The translations under genes were made by a program, and so were the position numbers. Shown piece after piece: positions 10,601 through 23,740 of a DNA stretch of 64,000 nucleotides. The stretch is from Thalassotalea atypica (GTDB lineage Bacteria; Pseudomonadota; Gammaproteobacteria; Enterobacterales; Alteromonadaceae): positions 1,488,001 through 1,552,000 of the forward strand of contig NZ_AP027364.1 in NCBI RefSeq assembly GCF_030295975.1, read 5' to 3'. Position 1 is the first letter of the stretch. Each line of letters opens with the position of its first letter. Under the pieces are notes generated by a model that saw nothing but the letters and a program-made list of their open reading frames with translations, had not been told where the DNA came from and searched no databases.

Positions 10601-10790
10601 GAGCTTCTGCAATAGCTGGTTGGCCTTTCATTTGAACGATATAAAGACCTGTACCTTTTTTAACACCAGCACTATTTCCTGCTGCCCTAAATTTACTTAT
10701 GTCTGCAGTAACTTCATTTGCAAAGGCACTACTAGTAGATGCCAAAGCAAGTGTTATCATACTCCCGACAATGGATTTCTTTAATTGCAT
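7620..10790 (-). CDS. Secreted S8 subtilisin-like serine protease with prodomain and PA insert
   Basis: The start is set at ATG 10790 (MQLKKSIVG...), preceded by GGAGAG and followed by a signal peptide ending at AFANE. The longer frame to 10898 looks like read-through of the leader. The 1056-residue protein has an I9-type prodomain and then a subtilase domain with Asp186 (VLDTGI), His263 (GHGSHT) and Ser607 (GTSMSSPH). A protease-associated (PA) domain is inserted between His and Ser. The C-terminal ~350 residues are Fn3-like beta domains. The architecture matches cucumisin/lactocepin-type extracellular proteases that degrade protein substrates in the environment. No C-terminal sorting anchor is visible. 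Confidence 0.92.
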   Translation of the reverse strand: MQLKKSIVGSMITLALASTSSAFANEVTADISKFRAAGNSAGVKKGTGLYIVQMKGQPAIAEAQDIGELLPSNQLVGIGKNNYNATTPAMQAYAAALEKKQAAVAGETGSINIIHSYKHTFNGFSAKLTEKQRTQLEAHPDVVAVYEDSLQKVNTSNTPAFLGLTGPGGQHSMDIKGEDVIIGVLDTGIVPEHPSFADDGSYTDPASIGWNGSCDAGEEAEAGSFNCNNKLIGARYYKDAFEASYEIQTGLGEFISPRDADGHGSHTASTAGGNEGVAAELSGLDAGTVSGIAPRARVAMYKVCWNSDYQNENGDDEAGCFYGDSMAAIDQAVVDGVDVINYSIGGSRTSLVTAAAAAKLRATQAGVFVSVSAGNSGPTAETVGTPAPWVTSVAASTYDGSSKVIGKELSINAGTDAGTSVLAIPTSFAPAADGLTGDVIATEDSEACDAADGTNPIAGQGSLSGNIALIARGSCSFTEKFVNAQDAGAIGVLIYTYDGTSPFAGGGADPAVNVPGSMISFNDGQALLTSISNGTTNVTFTDVDSTDDFTEIGNIMAAFSSRGPNTASYDIIKPDITAPGVKILAATTNTPMFGSQGNTFAYLQGTSMSSPHIAGMAALFKESNPAWSPAQIKSALMTTARQDLTKEDGSTPADPFDFGAGHASPVNAMDPGLLFDSNYADYLAFLCGIGENDFVNATETDCDTLAGSGFSTEPSQLNLPSIGIAELLTPETISRTVTNATDSAAVYTATIEAPEGVDVVLATFDAEGNPIADNVLSIDAAGTASFALTFTSNENAVVNEWKFGSITWTDGAGHVVRSPISIKVAPTVRIDVPDELSGTMSRGRFSFPVQMLYSGTTSIEHAGLVAPFGAAGVVTQDPDQTFTFPDDLQDDNYSLFHLFEGTQVARFSLLNGLVANEGADLDLYVYRCDNWLCTRVGASFNGGSNEDVVLVNPEPRADVSVGDVYLVAVHGWDVAADGELPVEEQSTEYTMLGWIADSAASTTRVVSSRRAIEGRYNWVSIMDRSLTPGVYMGGITFFDDEAEAQGTSVVEIVVEE

Positions 10791-10921
10791 TGTTCTCTCC
10801 GTTTTTTTGTTATATTTCCGCTGCCAATTACCTAATGTTCGATCTATGTCGAGTTTTAGTAACCACAATTTGCGAACGATGTAACAATGCAATAACAATA
10901 CCTAAATTCAAAAGTCCTTTA

Positions 10922-10948
10922 ATTATAAAGGATTCAGAGGTTGTTCAA
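10922..10948 (-). promoter_or_regulatory. Likely sigma-70 promoter of the S8 protease gene
   Basis: Read on the minus strand, a TTGAAC-like -35 and a perfect TATAAT -10 are separated by 15-16 bases. This would give a 5' leader of about 125 nt before ATG 10790. Confidence 0.5.
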
Positions 10949-11414
10949 GGCACTTGTTAATTATTTGTAAAAAATTTTAACGGTATTTTAACGGAAAAAT
11001 TCTTGCTTTGAGTTCGTGTAAATCCGTATCGAAACGTACTCTACGATATTATATTCTGTATTTTATGCCTATATTGTATAATATTTTGTTTTGCAAAGGA
11101 TATCGTTTGCATGGCGTCATTTGTTCAGTCTCATGATCTTTTCACAAATTGATTGATGTGACTTGTTTGTGAATTCTGTGTTAATGTTTTGTAAAGAAAG
11201 CTGTCACTTCATTTAATTCCTTGCCATACATTTATATTTCTCATTCGTAGAAAGCTTAATGAAGAGGGCGACTGTTAAGAGTTATAAAGTCTATTTTATG
11301 TTCTGGCATCTATATAGTGACTACCTCTAAATTGATTAAAACACCTTAAATTCGGTATTACAGAAGTGCTTTGTTTAATAAATAAGCGAACAGTGCATTA
11401 ATTTAAAATAAAGC
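10949..11414. other. AT-rich intergenic region, no gene seen
   Basis: This stretch lies between the protease promoter and the first rRNA promoter. It is AT-rich with no open frame carrying coding character. It probably contains upstream activating (UP/Fis-type) DNA for the rRNA operon, but I see no defined site. Confidence 0.5.
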
Positions 11415-11442
11415 TTGATCCTTTCCCAGAAATCCCTAAAAT
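11415..11442 (+). promoter_or_regulatory. rRNA operon promoter P1
   Basis: TTGATC (11415-11420), 16-base spacer, TAAAAT (11437-11442), followed by a GCGC-rich discriminator. G/C-rich discriminators of this kind make rrn promoters sensitive to ppGpp in the gammaproteobacteria. Confidence 0.7.
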
Positions 11443-11550
11443 GCGCTCCACTTCTTCGGGACAAGCCCAAGAGGTTGGTTTCAAACTTTGGAATGTTTAA
11501 CTAAACGAAAGTTAAGATAAACGCTTCAAAAAATAAGTTTTAAAAACTTG

Positions 11551-11578
11551 TTGACATTGAAATCAGGAAGCGTAAAAT
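11551..11578 (+). promoter_or_regulatory. rRNA operon promoter P2
   Basis: Perfect TTGACA (11551-11556), 16-base spacer, TAAAAT (11573-11578), again followed by GCGC. It lies about 300 bp before the 16S gene. The -10/discriminator block TAAAATGCGC is the same as in P1. Confidence 0.85.
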
Positions 11579-11676
11579 GCGCATCCGCTTCAACGAGCCA
11601 TCAGCCTCACGGTTGAATAGCCAGAAGCAAGAAGTTAAACGAATGCGATTTAACTTTTAATGTCTCATCGAGGCAT

Positions 11677-11689
11677 TGTTCTTTAACAA
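11677..11689 (+). promoter_or_regulatory. boxA antitermination site, 16S leader
   Basis: TGTTCTTTAACAA closely matches the E. coli rrn boxA (TGCTCTTTAACAA), which nucleates the NusB/NusE antitermination complex. Confidence 0.85.
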
Positions 11690-11873
11690 TTAGTTATCAT
11701 GCAATTTGTGTGAGCACTCACATTAGTGTTGATTTTACATAGTCCTTCGGGACAAAAAAAACAGCTTAATGATGAAGTTCACGCAAAACTACTTATGACC
11801 TTCGGGTTATAAGAACATATGTTTTAAATGTACAGAATTCATTGAGCCGCATCTTATGATGCACAAACGATTT

Positions 11874-13416
<1,543 letters not shown>

Positions 13417-13521
13417 TCTTGAAGTAAAACGCCTGATGGAAGCCTTCGGGTTTCATGAGTGTTCACACAAATTGCACTGATAACAAATTAGAAGAAGAAA
13501 AGTAAAACCCTAGCATAATAA

Positions 13522-13597
13522 GGGGCTATAGCTCAGCTGGGAGAGCGCCTGCCTTGCACGCAGGAGGTCAGCAGTTCGATCCTGCTTAGCTCCACCA
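13522..13597 (+). tRNA. tRNA-Ala (anticodon TGC)
   Basis: A 76-nt cloverleaf nearly identical to E. coli tRNA-Ala. The acceptor GGGGCTA pairs with TAGCTCC, CCA is encoded, and the anticodon loop contains TTGCACG with anticodon TGC. It lies in the 16S-23S spacer. Confidence 0.98.
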
Positions 13598-13626
13598 CTT
13601 ATTGTGTAGTACTTAGGTACTTATGC

Positions 13627-13703
<77 letters not shown>

Positions 13704-13808
13704 ATCTTCTTCACAAAGAATTAAATGACCAAATTTAAGCTATCTTTTTTAAGATGATTTAAATTTGGTTTTTTAAACCACGAATTAGCCGAATGCGCGC
13801 TAGTTTGA

Positions 13809-13821
13809 AGCTCTTTAACAA
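13809..13821 (+). promoter_or_regulatory. boxA antitermination site, 16S-23S spacer
   Basis: AGCTCTTTAACAA sits in the spacer before 23S, the second conserved boxA position. The surrounding 13704-14092 spacer otherwise holds only processing-stem sequence and no gene. Confidence 0.8.
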
Positions 13822-14092
13822 TCTGGAAAGCTGATATAAATACCCGGTGTTTATATGGTGTTGAACGTGTCGCGCGTTTCAATACATCAACATATAGATA
13901 CCAACAGCGAGTGAGATAACCTTATCGTTTATCGAACAAGCTGATTAACTTCTCCTCCTCGGAGAATGTTAATAAAAAATCTAAATCAAGTAACTCATCT
14001 ACATCGAAAGATGTGAGAGTACGTGAAAATGTCAGGCTGTACGATTAGTTCGGATTAGTCTCCGAACATTCTAAGACTACTTAGGGTTGTAT

Positions 14093-16973
<2,881 letters not shown>

Positions 16974-17133
16974 ACAACACCCAAGTGGTTTTGTGTGTCT
17001 GACATGAATAAAAGTCACGTACTCGTGTTACTGATTAGATTTAGATAAGTATTTACATCGCTCACTGACATCCATGTCATTGCGATATTAGTGCATTCGT
17101 GCACGTCATCAGCTTTCAAGATTGTAGTTTTTT

Positions 17134-17252
17134 TGCTTGACGACAATAGCGTTGTAGAACCACCTGATCCCATGCCGAACTCAGAAGTGAAATGCAATAG
17201 CGCCGATGGTAGTGTGGGAGTTCCCATGTGAGAGTAGGACATTGTCAAGCTT
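17134..17252 (+). rRNA. rrf: 5S ribosomal RNA
   Basis: About 119 nt. The terminal stem TGCTTGACG pairs with the end ...TTGTCAAGC. The central CCATGCCGAACTCAGAAG and GCGCCGATGGTAGTGTGG blocks are standard. Confidence 0.97.
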
Positions 17253-17260
17253 CTATTATG

Positions 17261-17292
17261 AAAAGCCCGATTCGAAAGAGTCGGGCTTTTTT
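17261..17292 (+). terminator. rRNA operon terminator
   Basis: AAAAGCCCGA, a loop, then TCGGGCTTTTTT, directly after 5S. Confidence 0.92.
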
Positions 17293-17324
17293 ACGTCTGG
17301 CGTTTAGTACTACAAAATACTCTG

Positions 17325-17720
17325 CTATTTTCCTATTGAAACAATAATGTCCTCAAACTGCTTAATTTCATCAATTACCTTTACTACATTTTCATGAGTT
17401 GTTTCATAGCTTGGAATGACGACTGCGGATGTTGTTGGACTTTTTGCCGTAAAGCTTTCAATTCTTGCTGCAAGGCGCTCAATATCTACTGATTTACCAT
17501 TAAAGGTTATAAGACCAGTGGAACTTATTCTGACAAGAATTATCGGGCTATCACTTTTTTGAGCTTTGTTTGCTTTAGGTTTATTAACGAGCAAGCCTTC
17601 CTCTCTAACAAAGGATGTAGTGACGATAAAAAATATAAGTAGAATAAACACGATGTCGAGCATCGGCGTCATGTCTACTTCACCTTCTTGTTGTTCATCA
17701 AATTTACGTTTTCGAGACAT
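17325..17720 (-). CDS. ExbD/TolR-family biopolymer transport protein (orphan)
   Basis: The 131-residue protein has a short cytoplasmic N-terminus, the single TM helix DMTPMLDIVFILLIFFIV and a periplasmic domain ending in an IDEIKQ-like amphipathic helix. The Asp in the TM helix (MLDIVF) is the proton-path residue of ExbD/TolR. ExbD normally forms a proton-driven motor with ExbB and TonB. No exbB, tolQ or tonB lies next to this gene, which sits alone between the rRNA terminator and an ATPase gene. It may work with an ExbB encoded elsewhere. Confidence 0.88.
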   Translation of the reverse strand: MSRKRKFDEQQEGEVDMTPMLDIVFILLIFFIVTTSFVREEGLLVNKPKANKAQKSDSPIILVRISSTGLITFNGKSVDIERLAARIESFTAKSPTTSAVVIPSYETTHENVVKVIDEIKQFEDIIVSIGK

Positions 17721-17896
17721 TCATCATTCCAAGTTTTTATTCTAGTTGTGTCTAAAAGATGTACGATTTTTTTCGTAATAGCAAGCTTTTATACGAATAA
17801 TATCGTAATAAGTATTAGCTATTTAAATATGACTAGCAAATTAAGGTAATAAAGGTGAGGTTTTTATCACTATATTGGAAGGCTAACTAAAGAGAA

Positions 17897-18487
17897 TTAC
17901 TTATATTGACCTATGACATTCTCAATAGTCATAATGCCAAACATAACTTTTCTAATGAAGGACTCAGAACTACCCACCAAGTTGAAGTTTGGGTGTTTTG
18001 ACCATACTTGTTGGAGTTTATCATCTAATTCTATGGCTTTTTGGTCTGATTCATTACGAATTGGGTTATTACTTCTTATATTTTCACCCGATTTAGCTGC
18101 AGTCTCAAAAAATATAACCGCATCGTATCGATTAAGTTCTTCATCTAAGCTTGTATTCATAGTCTTGAAAAAATCTTCGTTGCTACCTGGCCAATAGGCG
18201 AGGCCATCTAAACTTCCTCGGTCACACAAAATTAAACAATCTTGATAAGTGGCTCTTTGAATGTCTTCCAAGTTCTTTTGCAAATGAAAAATGGCTGTTT
18301 GTTGAGCTTTAAGCACATCATCGTCCATTGTACGCTCAATTCCTCCACTAAATATCATGGTTGCTGATTCAGGCACTAAAGCAATTTTTCCAGCAAATTC
18401 TCTTCTGATCAGGTCTAATGCTGTCGTTTTTCCTCCACCTGGGCCGCCAGTCAGTACGATCCGTTTTTTAATATTTAGTTTATGCAT
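17897..18487 (-). CDS. P-loop ATP/GTPase, AAA_28-type
   Basis: The 196-residue protein opens with Walker A GGPGGGKTT (residues ~14-22). It has a DRGSLDG segment resembling the acceptor/LID part of small-molecule kinases. The layout fits the AAA_28 family, found in small stand-alone NTPases and near the NadR-kinase group; the substrate is unknown. The gene has its own ATG with weak spacing from upstream signals. It shares strand with the neighbouring exbD but is 176 bp away, so a common transcript is uncertain. Confidence 0.72.
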   Translation of the reverse strand: MHKLNIKKRIVLTGGPGGGKTTALDLIRREFAGKIALVPESATMIFSGGIERTMDDDVLKAQQTAIFHLQKNLEDIQRATYQDCLILCDRGSLDGLAYWPGSNEDFFKTMNTSLDEELNRYDAVIFFETAAKSGENIRSNNPIRNESDQKAIELDDKLQQVWSKHPNFNLVGSSESFIRKVMFGIMTIENVIGQYK

Positions 18488-18607
18488 TATCCAAAGCCTA
18501 TTTTGTTTCTTAAGAATTTTGAGCGGTTATTAATACAATGATTAAATTATAGAATACTGTTTTTAATCATTTAGTAAATTGATTTGGCTCATTAAAATGA
18601 TGGCTAT

Positions 18608-18632
18608 AAAAAAGGCTCCTGAAGGAGCCTTT
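18608..18632 (-). terminator. Rho-independent terminator of the DUF885 gene
   Basis: On the minus strand AAAGGCTCC, loop TTCA, GGAGCCTTTTTT, starting 26 bp after the DUF885 stop. Confidence 0.9.
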
Positions 18633-18657
18633 AAATGTTAGCAGTTAACACTGTAAC

Positions 18658-20511
18658 CTATAGGTTAGCCGCAATGTACTCGTTCACCATAGTTTCTAAT
18701 ACGTTTAATGGTACTGGGCCTTGGCTTAAGACTACGTCATGGAACTGACGTATATCAAACTTGTCCCCTAGCTTAGTTTTAGCTTGCTCACGCAGCTCAA
18801 CGATTTTCAGCATACCAATTTTATAAGCGGTTGCTTGTGAAGGCATTACAACATGACGTTCTACCATTTTTACAGCGTCAGATTTGGCGTTTGGTGTGTT
18901 GGTGACATAGTACTCAATGCCTTGTTCACGGTTCCACTTCTTAGTGTGAATACCTGTATCCACGACTAAACGACATGCGCGCCATAACTCCATTGCTAAA
19001 CGACCAAAGTCTGAATACGGGTCTTGATAAAAACCGATCTCTTTCGGGATCATTTCGGAATAAAGTCCCCAACCTTCAGTGTAGGCAGTATAACGACCGA
19101 ATTTACGGAATTTAGGAATACCCTCTAATTCTTGTTTCAAAGCTATTTGCATGTGATGACCAGGAATACCTTCATGATAAGCTAATGCTTCCATTTGATA
19201 CGTAGGCATCGCTTCCATATCGTAAAGGTTAGCGTAGTAAATGCCTGGACGTGAACCATCGGGTGTTGGTTGTTGATAAAAAGCCTTACCCGCAGATTTT
19301 TCACGGAATGCTTCAACGGCTTTCACTGTTAAGCTTGCTTTAGGCTTAGTTAAGAATAACTCGTCTAAACGCGTTTTCATGGTGTCGATCATAGCTGTTG
19401 CTTCAGATAAGTAACGAGCACGACCTTCTTCATCACCGTTGTAATAAAATTGCTTGTCATGACGCATGAACTCAAAGAAAGCAGCTAAATCGCCTTCAAA
19501 ACCAACTTTTGCCATAATTTCACGCATCTCATCGTGAATGCGTGCTACTTCACTTAAGCCAATCTCATGAATTTGCTCAGAGGTTAAGTCTGTTGTGGTT
19601 GTGCGGTTTAGTGCATTGTTAAAGAATGTTTCACCTTCAGGGAATTTCCACGCACCATCACGTGTATCAGCTTTAGTTTCTAAGGCTGTTAGGTAGCTAA
19701 CTAGATCTTCGTAGGCTGGCTTTAATTTTGTCGTTAATGCTGTAGTAGCGTCAGCTAATAATGTCGCTTTATTTGCCTCATCTAGCTCAAGCTTTTCAAC
19801 TTTTTTACGAAAGTCAGCAAGGATTGGACTATCTTCACCATCGTTGAACGGTGCTCCAGTAATTATATTCCCAGAATCACGAATAACATGTTCGAAAACA
19901 AACTTAGGTGCAATGATACCTTTTTCTTCTCGAATTTTTAGACCATCGATTAACTGATTTATCAGTGTATTCGCACCATTGATACGTGCGATGTAGTCTT
20001 GCGCTTCTTTCTCGTTGTCGATGCTGTGTTGATTAATTAAAAATGCAGGCACTTGTGAATGAAGGCCAAACATTTGATTAACAGGGTAGTTATGGTGACG
20101 CCATTTAAAGTCATCAATTTCTTGTTGTAGGTTCTGTTCTAGTAGGGCGTAACTTACTTTAGTTTGTTTATCTAATTTACTAACGTCTAATGCTTGAATT
20201 CGTTTTAAATCAGCTTTAGTGATTGCTAATTCTTTCAGGCTATTTTCTTCAGAAATATCGTTCCATTTGTCATAGTCTTTTTTGATGCCTAAGTAAGTTT
20301 GCATCATAGGACTACGATCAATGCCTTCATCAAAGATTTGGTCGAAAAGCTCGTTGGCTAATTGAGATTCAGATTTTGCTTGAACGTCAGCTACTTCAGC
20401 ACTTTTATTTTCATTGTTCGCTTGCTGGTTAGTTGGTGTAGCTTCTTGAGAACAAGCACTTAAAAGTGAACCTGTAATTGCAAGAACTAGTAGCGATTTC
20501 TTAAATTGCAT
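18658..20511 (-). CDS. DUF885-family lipoprotein, predicted metallopeptidase-like
   Basis: The 617-residue protein starts with a type II signal peptide and lipobox LLSACS, so it is lipid-anchored, probably in the outer membrane. An Ala/Asn/Gln/Glu-rich linker precedes the DUF885 domain that fills the rest. The domain has the HEGIPGHH motif (an HExxxH-like zinc site) and the later YTEGWGLYSE motif that recur in this family. DUF885 proteins are widespread in marine gammaproteobacteria and are suspected peptidases; I know of no settled substrate. It is monocistronic with its own terminator. Confidence 0.88.
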   Translation of the reverse strand: MQFKKSLLVLAITGSLLSACSQEATPTNQQANNENKSAEVADVQAKSESQLANELFDQIFDEGIDRSPMMQTYLGIKKDYDKWNDISEENSLKELAITKADLKRIQALDVSKLDKQTKVSYALLEQNLQQEIDDFKWRHHNYPVNQMFGLHSQVPAFLINQHSIDNEKEAQDYIARINGANTLINQLIDGLKIREEKGIIAPKFVFEHVIRDSGNIITGAPFNDGEDSPILADFRKKVEKLELDEANKATLLADATTALTTKLKPAYEDLVSYLTALETKADTRDGAWKFPEGETFFNNALNRTTTTDLTSEQIHEIGLSEVARIHDEMREIMAKVGFEGDLAAFFEFMRHDKQFYYNGDEEGRARYLSEATAMIDTMKTRLDELFLTKPKASLTVKAVEAFREKSAGKAFYQQPTPDGSRPGIYYANLYDMEAMPTYQMEALAYHEGIPGHHMQIALKQELEGIPKFRKFGRYTAYTEGWGLYSEMIPKEIGFYQDPYSDFGRLAMELWRACRLVVDTGIHTKKWNREQGIEYYVTNTPNAKSDAVKMVERHVVMPSQATAYKIGMLKIVELREQAKTKLGDKFDIRQFHDVVLSQGPVPLNVLETMVNEYIAANL

Positions 20512-20672
20512 TTGTCTTCCTTTTATTAGATTTTTGACAGTTTGCTACGTTTTAGTACAAGTAATCAACATAGCCTCGATAAATAGACGTAAAACTACGA
20601 TAAATGGTTGTTAAATTGCCATATATAAGAGATATTTTTGCATATTGGCTTTTACCTTAAAACTACAGAGCA

Positions 20673-21134
20673 TTGAATAAAGAGAAAACCAGATATAAAG
20701 TGAGCTTTAAGCAAGCGTCTGTTTTAGATGTTAGCTTCCTACTGAGCCTGAGAAAACTGTCTATGACTGAGCATTTAGAGCGGGCAGGGCTTTTTATGAC
20801 CGATGAGCAACACCGTGCGCGAGTTTTTGAACATTTCAACGACTCGAATCTTATCTTGTTAAATAATGAACCTATTGGTGTGTTAAAGCTTGGCGTATTG
20901 GCGCAAAGCTTACATATTCGACAATTACAGATATTACCTAAATATCACGGCAAAGGCCTTGGTAGCATGGTTCTGGATGTCGTTAAAAATAAAGCGAAAT
21001 TGAAAAATAAGAACATCACTTTAAGCGTACTTTTGGCGAATCCTGCTAAAAATTTGTACAGCAGACATGGCTATGAAGTGGTTAATCAAGATGATCTTCA
21101 ATATTACATGCAATACTCATTGCCTATTGATTAG
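20673..21134 (+). CDS. GNAT-family N-acetyltransferase
   Basis: The ~153-residue GNAT-fold protein has the acetyl-CoA-binding motif A region QILPKYHGKGLGSMVL (Q/R-x-x-G-x-G/A type) and a following Asn-Pro-Ala-x-x-x-Tyr segment (ANPAKNLYSRHGY), both characteristic. The substrate cannot be read from the sequence. The listed start is TTG at 20673, and a GTG at 20700 is an equally possible start. The gene converges with panE, only five bases separating them. Confidence 0.8.
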   Translation: MNKEKTRYKVSFKQASVLDVSFLLSLRKLSMTEHLERAGLFMTDEQHRARVFEHFNDSNLILLNNEPIGVLKLGVLAQSLHIRQLQILPKYHGKGLGSMVLDVVKNKAKLKNKNITLSVLLANPAKNLYSRHGYEVVNQDDLQYYMQYSLPID

Positions 21135-21139
21135 GGCAC

Positions 21140-22180
21140 TTAAAACAGCATTTTATATAAATCATCAGCATTGAACTTTGGACTACCGGTACTGTTTTTT
21201 TGTGCCTTGTGCATCAATTTAACGAGCTGAAGATTAATTGGTGTTTGCGTATGGTATTTCTGGGCAATAGCTAGTATTGCACCATTAATGAAGTCAATTT
21301 CAGTCTCTACACCATTTTCAATGTCATACCACATTGAAGATCTTGCTAGTGGATCTATGGCTAACATTTTGTTGGCCACAAGCTTAAAAATGGGGGTCGG
21401 TAATTTTAATATAAATGGCAGCAAGTTAGGCGATACTGCCGTGAGTTTCGCTGGAGTAATGTTTGCTCGCTTTAGTGTATTGAGGACTTCACGCATCGCT
21501 TGCGCTAATACAACGCGATATTTTCTGTCAGACAGCTCTTCCTTTAAAGGCACACCAGAAAGTGCATTAACGACATTATTTAAATTAAGTAAAAGCTTGC
21601 CCCATCGAATTGCGTCAATTTGCTGGGTTAATTCAGTCTCAATATTGACTTGATTTAGTATGTTGATCAGCTTGTTAATCACAGGCAAGTTTAGGTCTTC
21701 AATTATCACTTCTCCCGCGGTACCTCGATGATAATGATTAGTCTCTACTTCGAGAGAATTAAAACCTACCACTCCGCACACAATGTTATTTTTGGTAAAA
21801 TGCTCTTTGATTGGCTTTTCACTACCAATGCCATTTTGCAAGCAAACTATGACAGTTTTTTCAGTGATGAATTTTGAAAGTTGATCAATACATTTGTTGA
21901 TTGCGGTACATTTAATTGTGACTAACAAGATATCGATGGGCACAGATGTCTGTTCCTCTGCTTGTCCTGTTGACATTACAGAAGAGATGGAGTGACTGAC
22001 AAAACTATTGCCATTATAGTCAGTCACTTTAAGTCCTGATTCTAGCTTAGCTTTAAGTGTATCTCGTCCAATAAACAGTAGTCGCTCTGGTGCTTCGTTG
22101 TACGTTTGAAGTAACCAGCCACCGATATAGCAGCCAATAGAACCCGCGCCAAATATAGCGACTCTGGGGAGTTCAGACAT
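21140..22180 (-). CDS. panE: 2-dehydropantoate 2-reductase family protein
   Basis: This family reduces ketopantoate to pantoate with NADPH in coenzyme A synthesis. The 346-residue protein begins with a Rossmann motif, FGAGSIGCYIGG. It has NGIGSEKPI in the nucleotide domain and the catalytic-lysine segment WGKLLLNLNNVVNAL in the middle. It is longer than E. coli PanE (303), and this family has many paralogues of other substrate range, so the specific activity is likely but not certain. The start overlaps the stop of the M28 peptidase gene by one base (TAATG), implying coupled translation. Confidence 0.75.
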   Translation of the reverse strand: MSELPRVAIFGAGSIGCYIGGWLLQTYNEAPERLLFIGRDTLKAKLESGLKVTDYNGNSFVSHSISSVMSTGQAEEQTSVPIDILLVTIKCTAINKCIDQLSKFITEKTVIVCLQNGIGSEKPIKEHFTKNNIVCGVVGFNSLEVETNHYHRGTAGEVIIEDLNLPVINKLINILNQVNIETELTQQIDAIRWGKLLLNLNNVVNALSGVPLKEELSDRKYRVVLAQAMREVLNTLKRANITPAKLTAVSPNLLPFILKLPTPIFKLVANKMLAIDPLARSSMWYDIENGVETEIDFINGAILAIAQKYHTQTPINLQLVKLMHKAQKNSTGSPKFNADDLYKMLF

Positions 22181-23499
22181 TAATAAATTTTTCCTGATGC
22201 TCTAACTTTACTGGTATCAATTCTTGTCGGCGTTACACTACCTTGTGTTAGGCTTTTTGTCGCTAGTGCTAGAGCTTTTATCACGTTTGTCATTGACTGT
22301 AAGTTGATGGTTTCAATCTCGTCACTTGCTTTATGATAATGCTGGTCTTGATCTAATTGTGTGGTACTAAAGCTATGTGCAGGTACACCCAAACGCGCTA
22401 ATGTTGCATTGTCTGAACGATAAAAAAGTTGCTCTTGTGGGTAAGGATCGGCGTATATTTTTTCATTGTTTTTACGGAGCGAATCATTGAGTATATCAAT
22501 TAAGTTTGAGCGCTCTGAGCCCGTCATCCATAGCTTTCCAGGGCCAAACTTAGATGCCTTGCCTATCATTTCAATGTTTATCATCGCTGTTATATTGTCT
22601 GCTGGAATATGTTGCGAAAAGTATTTCGAGCCAAAACCGCCAATTTCTTCTGCCGTAAATGCAGTGAAAATCAATGTTCTTTCGTTATCACGGGTGTTAG
22701 CAAAATGTTGAGCGAGGTTAATAATCGCCGTTGTACCAGATGCATTATCATCAGCCCCATTGAAAACATGATCTTGCTGCTCTTCGATGATGCGAGTGCC
22801 TAAATGATCATAGTGCGCCGAATATAAAATAACTTCAGAGGCTTTACTTTTTCCCGGTAACACGCCCACAACATTAGTGAGTGTTTTATTGGCAATGGTT
22901 GTTTTACCACTAGCAGAGAATTGCTCCAACTCTGTAATATTGGTTATTGCCAATAATAACGAACCTTGGTTGCTGTTATTTAGTTTGGTTAATCCGTTAT
23001 GAAAATAGGCTTTGTACCGTTCAAAAAGTGGTTGATGCGTAGGATCGATGAGGATTAAGTGATCCCCTCCCGCCTGATTGAGCTTTTTAAGTGTTGACCG
23101 AAAGTCATGGTTGTCTTTGATGTAGGTAATGTTTACATCACTGTCTTGTGTCCAATGTATTTGCTTAGCCGTGCTTGCTAGAGCTAACTTTTCATTTGAA
23201 ATGGTAATGCCATTTAGTGATAACGAAATTTTCTCAGGAGTAAAAGAGTAGATAGGAAATTGTTGTAAGTAGTGACTCTTAAAAGGTTTTAATCCAATGC
23301 TCTTAAAGCGATTAGCAATATAACTGGCTGCGACATCAAGCTCAGCTGTGAAACTGGCCCTGCCTTTAAGTTCATCACTGGCAAGATAAGTGATATCGTT
23401 CTTTACGGATTCAAGTGAGATTGGTGCAGCATTCACGTGGAGGTTAAGCCCGAGCATACTGGCAATTAATGCAGCTGTTTTTAAGGAGAATTTTTTCAT
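22180..23499 (-). CDS. Exported M28-family zinc aminopeptidase
   Basis: The 439-residue protein has a signal peptide ending near NAAP. The M28 catalytic domain has visible di-zinc ligands: SAHYDHLG (His), NGADDNASG (Asp), FTAEEIGGFGS (catalytic Glu-Glu), NIEMIG (acid) and YHKASDEIET (His). An insert of about 100 residues between the N-terminus and the catalytic core resembles the PA-type insert of exported M28 peptidases. It probably trims N-terminal residues from peptides in the periplasm or outside the cell. It is the first gene of a two-gene unit with panE. Confidence 0.88.
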   Translation of the reverse strand: MKKFSLKTAALIASMLGLNLHVNAAPISLESVKNDITYLASDELKGRASFTAELDVAASYIANRFKSIGLKPFKSHYLQQFPIYSFTPEKISLSLNGITISNEKLALASTAKQIHWTQDSDVNITYIKDNHDFRSTLKKLNQAGGDHLILIDPTHQPLFERYKAYFHNGLTKLNNSNQGSLLLAITNITELEQFSASGKTTIANKTLTNVVGVLPGKSKASEVILYSAHYDHLGTRIIEEQQDHVFNGADDNASGTTAIINLAQHFANTRDNERTLIFTAFTAEEIGGFGSKYFSQHIPADNITAMINIEMIGKASKFGPGKLWMTGSERSNLIDILNDSLRKNNEKIYADPYPQEQLFYRSDNATLARLGVPAHSFSTTQLDQDQHYHKASDEIETINLQSMTNVIKALALATKSLTQGSVTPTRIDTSKVRASGKIY

Positions 23500-23740
23500 G
23501 TGTCTATTGTTATTATGTGATCTTTACGGGTTAGGATAATTCAGCTGAGAGTAGATGCAAAGGTAAAGTTGGAGAAAAAGGAGCATAGTACAAGTTGAGC
23601 ATCACCCTTAAAGTCATACCAACCAATATTCTTAATTTTTATGTTTTGTATTTGTTATATTGATTTAAATGATAGTTACGGTTCGTGATAGAGTGATGCT
23701 TAATAGCAAAACTGTTTTTCGTACACAAGAGAATTCCAAT

